Positions 58,201 to 64,000 of a DNA stretch of 64,000 nt are shown in pieces (position 1 is the stretch's first letter; the number at the start of each line of letters is the position of its first letter). The translations under genes and the position numbers were made by a program. The stretch spans positions 1-64,000 of the forward strand of contig CALSFV010000401.1 of assembly GCA_943737045.1 (NCBI GenBank). The letters run 5' to 3'. The notes under the pieces are model-generated. The model had not been told where the DNA came from. It saw nothing but the letters and a program-made list of their open reading frames with translations, and searched no databases. The DNA is from Parapristionchus giblindavisi. Lineage: Eukaryota; Nematoda; Chromadorea; Rhabditida; Diplogasteridae.

Positions 58201-60289
58201 TCGTGTTTTCAACCATATACTTCATTAGGCTTTTACTCACCCTACTAAGTACCCTTCCCATATAAGAACCATCCATTCATTTTGGATGGTTCTTTTTGTC
58301 CATTTTAATAGATTTTCGTTGGCAGACCTGGTCTTTTCTCTTTTTTCGCAGAAATTTTGTTGAGCTCTGTCCACGTATCACAGTATTCTATTGTATTCAA
58401 GAGAGTTTGTATGTTGAGCGGTCGTTCTTGCTTTGAAAGTCATGAGAACGCTGTGGTATGAGATATGATGAGATTTGGGTAATTTAATAGAAGGTTTATA
58501 TATGTTAATGGGAAGATAAATAGATAGATGTATGGATGGAATGATCTACACAGGTGTACTATATATTTATCTCTTAGAAGGTCATCACAGTTGAAGCAGG
58601 TGTCATAATCTAACCTTTCTCTCCTCCCTCCCTCTCTCTCTCTCTCCCCCTTCTTGTCCATCTCCCTTCACTTACCTTATGTGTATATTACGTAAGATTG
58701 AGTAGATAGAATAGAAAGATGAGTCCATCATAACTAGGTAGAAGACACTCATTATCGTATACTTTATCCCCCTCTTAATGACTGTATCTCTCTCCCGCTC
58801 CCTCTCCCTATTCTCCCTTGCATGTGTTAATCTCCTTGATCATTCCCTCCAATCAACACATCGTTATGAGATAATGATGATATAAAGACTAAAGAGAGTG
58901 ATTAGTAGATTGGTATGGTTAATATGTTCTCCTCTATCCATTCTTTCATCCTGATCTCTTCTCTTCTCTCATCATCTCATTTCCTTTCCTTTCTTCTATA
59001 TCTCATTTCTTGTCTTCTTCATTCAATTTACTTAGCAGATGGCTACAAAAAGTTTCTTCTCTCGTGGCTTTCAATTATCCATCTGAGAGAGAAGAGAGAG
59101 GAGGAGGAGTGAATATAGTTGTATGACTTGATCTTCTTCTTCTTCTTCTTTATCCTTCATATATATATATTCTCCTCTGCCGCGTAGTTGAGTCGTTTGT
59201 CTGCAAACGTTGCGCAGTAGGGGGTTGGTAGTAAGAAGATGAAGAGGTAGAGGGAGAGGGAGAGGGAGAGAGTGCTTGACCTCCTCGTCCTCTCAATATA
59301 GTAATCATGATCACTCATTTACTTGATAATCTTCAGACTTCGTAAAAGTGAACAAACTCTTCCCAATATCAAGCAATATTATGTAGAATGTCTCAATCGA
59401 GAAGCCAAATATGAGGTATACTGTATATTGTATACTGTATATGATATATATTGATTGATTAAGGCAGTGGTTAATCTATATAGTGGATTAACAATAGCTT
59501 CAGCTATTATCTTTTGTCATACACGTCAAAGTGCATCATGGTTAGGAAATAAAATGATAGAGAAAGGACATGAAGTTGGTGTACTTCATGCTGAATTGAC
59601 AGTACAAGATAGAGCTAAAGCTATTCAAGCATTCAAAGATGGAGTATATAAAGTACTTGTTACTACTAATGTATGTGCTAGAGGTAAGATATCATTCCAT
59701 CATTCTATCATATATCATCTATCTATCTATCCATCTCAATCTGTTTACGAATAGATTATAATGGCCTCTGATGTTATCATAGAGAATAGATGGAATGGAT
59801 AGATGACATTATGAATGAGTCTATGATCAATCAATATAAATATATTAATTAAGGTATTGATGTGAGTCAAGTATCAGTAGTAATCAATTATGATCCTCCT
59901 GTTCATTTCCCTAATCTACTTGAACCTGATTATGAAACTTATCTTCATAGGTTAATATACTTTCAATATTACTTTATATTATTTTAATACTCTAAACATT
60001 ATCTTTGGATCATTTTGTTATTGATGAGATGATCATATTATATAAGTATATCAATGGTAATGTTTAATCCTTTAGAATAGGTCGAACTGGTCGTTTTGGT
60101 AAAGCAGGAATTGCAATTAATTTTGTTGATTCAAGAGATGCACTCGATATTGTATTGAAGATTCAATCACATTTTGGTTAGTTGATCATATTGAATCATT
60201 AATATTAATATGTATATATTATAGAAGCAGAGATAACTAAATTGGATCCATCTGATATGGAACAATTAGAAGCTATTGAAAGAGATTGA
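55205..60289 (+). CDS. DDX19: DEAD-box RNA helicase DDX19/Dbp5
   Basis: DDX19 (Dbp5) remodels mRNPs at the cytoplasmic face of the nuclear pore during mRNA export and also acts in translation termination. The start follows TTTCTTCAGCG, a likely trans-splice acceptor. After a polar N-terminus all helicase motifs appear in order: [15 protein letters not shown] (Q), [10 protein letters not shown] (I), SPTYELA (Ia), GTPGKMLDY (Ib), VLDEADVM (II), FSATYD (III), [11 protein letters not shown] (IV), [11 protein letters not shown] (V) and [10 protein letters not shown] (VI). INYDPPVH and the end EQLEAIERD are typical of the family. About 490 residues. The intron from 56702 to 59335 is 2.6 kb and holds two transposon copies; most others are 40-60 nt. 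Confidence 0.95.
56742..57077. mobile_element. hAT-like MITE in the large DDX19 intron
   Basis: 336 bp with ends TAGGGTGGC / GCCACCCTA, extended by ATGATTCATGATTATTCGTC against GAATAATCATGAGTCAT. It is flanked by a perfect 8-bp duplication ATTCTCAG (56734-56741 and 57078-57085). The interior is GC-richer, with many CGAGTCG-type words. Confidence 0.92.
57078..59335. other. Remainder of the large DDX19 intron
   Basis: AT-rich with several CCCTCT/GGGAGA patches (57200-57260, 58615-58650, 58790-58815, 59246-59270) and poly-G at 57588. No exon is supported. A MITE copy at 57999-58188 lies inside. Confidence 0.5.
57999..58188. mobile_element. MITE with 9-bp target duplication, copy 2
   Basis: 190 bp, ends CATACATT...AACCTCG and CGAGGGCACCGAAAATGTATG. 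It is flanked by CTTAGAATT on both sides (57990-57998 and 58189-58197). It is the inverted relative of the element at 5542-5736. Confidence 0.88.
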
Positions 60290-61966
60290 TTTCTTATCAT
60301 TCAATGAATTCCATCTACCCATTCCATCATATTTATAAATATTACTAATCTATATTCATAATACTATGTTTTGTAGTAGTTTATAGATTGAAATGCCTTA
60401 TTGAATTGTTAATTATCTCAAGTGCACATATTATTGATTGGCTGCAATATGGGAATTATAAAATGAAGATACTGATATTACGGATTGATTGATTGATGTA
60501 CATTTAATGATTGGTTGTTACTATTGGCACCTGTTGGAATAAATGGAGGTCATCTAATGGTTCAATATAGATAATAAGAGTATTCATTCATTCATTCATT
60601 CATTGATCTAGTTGCTTCTGTATCTTCTATTTGTTCTTCTCATTCTTCACTCTTCTCTTCCTTCATTCAACCCCTCCTTCTATCTCTTATCATCTCACTC
60701 TATCATTACAGTATCAATCAATCAATACTATTGTTTCACCATTCAAATGATTCATCCTTTGTCTATCTCTACAGTATACCATGAGTGAATCAATCGATAT
60801 TACTAGTTATGTGTAATGTTAGTTCAGCTTCTTCTCGTGTAGATAGTTTGCATGTCTATTGTCTTCATTCTTTTCTATTCATTCACTAATAAATCCATGA
60901 GAGAGATACAATGAAGAAGTTACTCCCTTCCTTCTTCTTCCCTTTTCTTGTCACTTCTAAGATATGCTAATACCTCCTCTCTTCTTCTTCTCCATCTATT
61001 ACTATTTCTACTCTATTCCTTTTCTCACTATCTCATTATTTGTGCCTTGGTTCACTATATTTTCCCTATAAATCGTCAGATACTTTCTCCTTCTTCTTTC
61101 ATTACTTCATTTCTTCCATTTCATCTCACTCTCTATTGTATTGAGGCTTTACTCTCCGATGAAAAATGTATGCCCTAGAAGAGATTGGATACAATTAAAG
61201 TAGTGAATGAATAAAGAGACGTAAGAAGTAGTCATCCCCTTCCATCCTCTCCCCTCTCATACCCCATGGTCTTCTCACGGTACGAAAGACTGAATGATTC
61301 CATTATAAATGTCCTCTCTTCTATGTCTTATCATACCCTTTCACCTTTACTCTCTTCCTCCTCTCTTCATTCTATTCTATTCTATCATCACTCTATATTC
61401 TTCTCTCACTCCATATCATGATCTTTCCCAGTCATTCCAAATATATGACTATCCATCTATTACTCATTTATTACGTCCGAACATCATAAAAAGTGGCAAA
61501 TGTCACATTGAAAATGAATGATTACTGCACCACGGTCATGACACGAATTCAATTTGAATTACCGCGCTTGGAAAATATACTGTAAGTTAGAAAGCGGAAT
61601 TGATTGCCGGGAGCTGTTTTGATTTCTCATTTATTTATTTTATACATATTTATCGTGTTGGTAGGTTCTACTCTATGCGTAATGAATAAGGTGAGGTGTG
61701 AAGGTTATGAATGATGTATGTATATGATGAAGTTGAAGAATGGAAGTAGTATTCAGAATGGTCAAAGAGACAAAGGGGGAGGTCTCGTATTCTCCACCCC
61801 TTTCCTTTCCCTCCGCCCATTCTATCCCACTGTGACTACTCAATGTCTCCTCTCTTTCTCTATCTCTCTCTTTTCATCCTTTATCCATCTAAATCTTTTT
61901 AATTCTTTACAGAAGAAGTCGTATGATTTATCGATCGTTTGGTTGATCTTCATTAGATTATTCATA
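60290..61966. other. Pyrimidine-rich intergenic region
   Basis: No gene recognised. Long C/T-rich stretches (60640-60700, 60930-61140, 61230-61420) give scattered open frames rich in Leu and Ser, which I treat as composition artefacts. (CATT)n runs occur near 60585-60603. Confidence 0.4.
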
Positions 61967-62450
61967 ATGCGATTCAAATGGATCATAATCTTATTCACTC
62001 TTCTTCTTCCTCTTCTCAATGCATCTCATCAACCTAATGAAGCCGGAATATACGGTATTTTATTTATTTATAATCATTTATTGTTTGTTTCTTGTTGGTA
62101 TTTGTTCATACATGATTGATCCATGTTCTCTTATTCTATTCTTCTTCTTCTTCCTCTCCTTCTTCTTGTCTCTTCCATCGTGTAATTGGTGCACTGCTTA
62201 TGCAATAGAGTCTAACGAAGGCGTTCACACTTATGAGTACATGTTGATCAGTAGGGTATTCAATTGTGAAGTATCAGATGCATCCCTCCCTCTCCCTCTC
62301 CCTCTCCATCTCCCTCTCCTTCTCCCTCTCCCTCTCCCTCTCCCTCTCCCTCTCCCTCTCCCTCTCCCTCTCCCTCTCCCTCTCCCTCTCCCTCTCCCTC
62401 TCCTCTTATGTGGTACTGAATGCGTGAATAGAATCATGGATGATCAGTAG
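61967..62450 (+). CDS. Candidate small secreted protein with Leu-Pro repeat, uncertain
   Basis: Exon 1 (61967 to about 62055) encodes a good signal peptide ([20 protein letters not shown]) and [10 protein letters not shown], then a GTATTT donor. The only nearby AG is GCAATAG at about 62208. Using it joins in frame to [20 protein letters not shown] and EVSDAS. The frame then runs through the CCTCTC microsatellite as an uninterrupted Leu-Pro repeat and ends [13 protein letters not shown]. Alternatively the microsatellite is the pyrimidine tract of an intron (donor GAA|GTATCAG at 62268). I do not recognise the family. Confidence 0.35.
62284..62405. repeat. (CCTCTC)n microsatellite
   Basis: About 20 nearly perfect hexamers. 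In the plus-strand frame it encodes a Leu-Pro repeat. Confidence 0.95.
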
Positions 62451-63084
62451 AAGAGAAAGGAATCTGTCATATATTGTATAGATAGAAGAAGAGGGAAATG
62501 AAGATGAACAAATGGTTTATTCTTATTTCTTCTTCTTCTTCATATATTCTTTCTATTATGATAAGAGTAGTCTATGTCATCTTTCTTGATGTATATTATA
62601 CAAGTAGTCTGAATGAATATTACGTGTATAGAGGATGGAGATGGTTGAGCTTCTCTCTTCTATTTGTTTGTTCTTCTGAATAGATGAGATGGAAGAAGGA
62701 AGGGGAAGATCTGTTAATGAGAATACTCTTATTCTCTTCATATATATCATTATCATTATGATAAATATGAATGTTGTTGTAGTCTTAGTACTATTTCATT
62801 CTTTTATCTCTTCTTTCTTAGATCTCTCCCTCTCCCTCTCCCTCTCCCTCTCCTCCTATTCCAATCAAGTTATGCAGATTGGTTTGTATTGGGAATAGAA
62901 AAAGAAGTGAGAGAAGGAGGGCATCCACGAGATAGATGTAGTAGTTACTCTTAGAGAGAGAGTTGATTATTTATTCTGAGATGCATTCGATCTCAATTAA
63001 TAGTGACACATACTTAGAATGTTCACTAATAGAGGAAGCTCTTAGATGTGTCTATTCGTAGTCCTTCATATCATACACTATATA

Positions 63085-64000
63085 CAGGGTGCGGCAGAAT
63101 TATGGAAACACGACCTCCTGCAGTTAGCAGTGGTTTTTCATCGTTTTGTGCGTTTCCCCGGCGCTCTCGAGATAATTTCATTGAAATTCACCATTATGAG
63201 CATCTCGTATCTGAGTTTGGTGCCGATTGCTTTCCATTCAGTGAAATGGCACGCCCTAGAATAGATGCCTGTCCTTCTGGCTCGCACAGCGTCGGCGGAA
63301 CGCATGGTGACGCATTCTCTGATAAGACGCTGTTCACAGTGGAACAGTCGTATTGAATTCGTGTCACCAAAAACGATAGGATATTGGCAGATGACTCCTA
63401 TGAAGCGGATGAGAGTTGAATGGAGGCTGTCTTCCTAGTAAAGTCAGGATTTGGGCTAATATCTGTGCCATGGGCCGGAGTCTCCGGGATTTGGTCGATC
63501 GTGGAGCCAATTTAAATTGGATAACAACCTGTAAGAGATCCAAATGAAGTGTCTGGGCCCCGGAGCCAAGCGCCGCTTTGGGCGCATGTATTGGAGCATA
63601 AAGAAGGCAAAGATTGTGAATGCCTGGCTCAAGACCCCGTTTTCACTCTTTCACGCGCTCCTCGGAATGGCCTCCTATTCTACCGATCTCAACCCCCTCG
63701 ACCTTTTTGTGCGATCAGTTCTTGAGAGCAATACCTGTGTTCGTCCCAACTCGAATATGAAGTCGCTCAAGAAGGCCGTTCTCCGGGAATAAGAAAGTAT
63801 CTACCTAAAATACCCTTCCGCCACCGTCGTTTTCAACAATAGCGTTTGAAGCTGGTTATTGACGCGAAAGGAGGCAGAATTAAGAAGTTAACACAGATTG
63901 TTGTTGATATGATAGTTGTTGATAAAATATTATATGTTGAACCGATTTGCTCAATACAAGTGATCAGGGGAGATCAAAGATCGTGTTTCCATAATTCTGC
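63085..64000. mobile_element. Decayed Tc1/mariner element, right end cut by the window
   Basis: The left end is TA then CAGGGTGCGGCAGAATTATG and GAAACACGA. The window ends with GATCGTGTTTCCATAATTCTGC, the same terminal sequence inverted and incomplete. Between them lie plus-strand fragments of an IS630/Tc1/mariner transposase: DKTLFTVEQSY (first catalytic Asp region) near 63325-63355, and STDLNPLDLFVRSVLE near 63680-63730 (second Asp region), followed by SLKKAVLRE. Frames shift between fragments and an early stop lies near 63357, so it is a pseudogene. GC content is visibly higher than in the host DNA, suggesting a different origin or age. Confidence 0.85.
63325..63792 (+). pseudogene. Tc1/mariner transposase remnant
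   Basis: Two recognisable blocks survive in different frames: DKTLFTVEQSY and, in the 63544-63792 frame, STDLNPLDLFVRSVLE with the downstream MKSLKKAVLRE. The helix-turn-helix N-terminus is only faintly visible (about 63140-63250). Internal deletions and stops rule out activity. Confidence 0.8.

Noticed and set aside
60948..61521. Leu/Ser-rich open frames as genes
   Set aside because: They come from C/T-rich sequence with no splice structure or domain.
62231..62437. Minus-strand Arg-Gly repeat open frame
   Set aside because: It is the complement of the CCTCTC microsatellite; the plus-strand frame has better flanking support.
1..64000. CRISPR array, prophage, bacterial operon or telomeric TTAGGC array
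   Set aside because: Spliced eukaryotic genes throughout. The tandem repeats found are simple microsatellites without spacers, and no TTAGGC run is present.

Overview
This window looks like nuclear DNA of a nematode, probably a rhabditid relative; I cannot fix the genus. It is AT-rich. Genes are split into many exons by introns of about 40-60 nt, interrupted by a few large repeat-filled ones. Gene content is nematode-typical: a cuticle collagen with a furin-like site, a major sperm protein (MSP) domain protein, a receptor guanylyl cyclase, a histidine acid phosphatase and several small secreted proteins. Some genes start just after a TTTCAG-like acceptor, as expected for spliced-leader trans-splicing. 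Coordinates of multi-exon genes run from start codon to stop codon and include introns.

Layout. 1-5.4 kb: AT-rich intergenic DNA, a Thr-rich secreted protein, a small secreted protein and an mS38-like mitoribosomal protein (-). 6.3-12.2 kb: SF3A3 splicing factor (+) and the OST48 subunit of oligosaccharyltransferase (-). 12.6-21.6 kb: eIF2B epsilon and the HECT ligase UBE3C, both +, 201 bp apart and possibly an operon. 21.8-25.2 kb: a Cys-rich secreted protein and NPL4 (both -). 26.1-34.8 kb: receptor guanylyl cyclase, a secreted protein and an acid phosphatase (all -), the last with a tRNA-Lys(CTT) inside an intron. 34.9-38.4 kb: pyrimidine minisatellite, SINE-like repeats and a near-perfect 1.45-kb palindrome. 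38.4-43.4 kb: MSP-domain gene, an unknown gene and the collagen (all +). 43.7-49.2 kb: proteasome subunit RPN9 (-), inflated by a second palindrome and two MITEs. 49.5-60.3 kb: a coiled-coil protein that may be Dsn1-like (+), a short-chain dehydrogenase (+), SSU72 (-) and the DEAD-box helicase DDX19/Dbp5 (+). 60.3-64 kb: mostly pyrimidine-rich intergenic DNA with one small secreted-protein candidate and a decayed Tc1/mariner element cut by the window end.

Most genes are conserved single-copy housekeeping genes (splicing, N-glycosylation, translation initiation, ubiquitin-proteasome, transcription termination, mRNA export). They are neighbours and do not form one pathway, although NPL4, UBE3C and RPN9 all act in ubiquitin-dependent degradation.

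The least ordinary content is the non-coding repeat layer. There are two foldback elements with arms of about 600-650 bp, three intronic hAT-type MITEs with perfect 8-bp target duplications, a two-copy MITE with 9-bp duplications, a MITE that carries a tRNA-like sequence, and a tRNA-headed SINE-like family. Many introns also end in TTAAG instead of TTTCAG.
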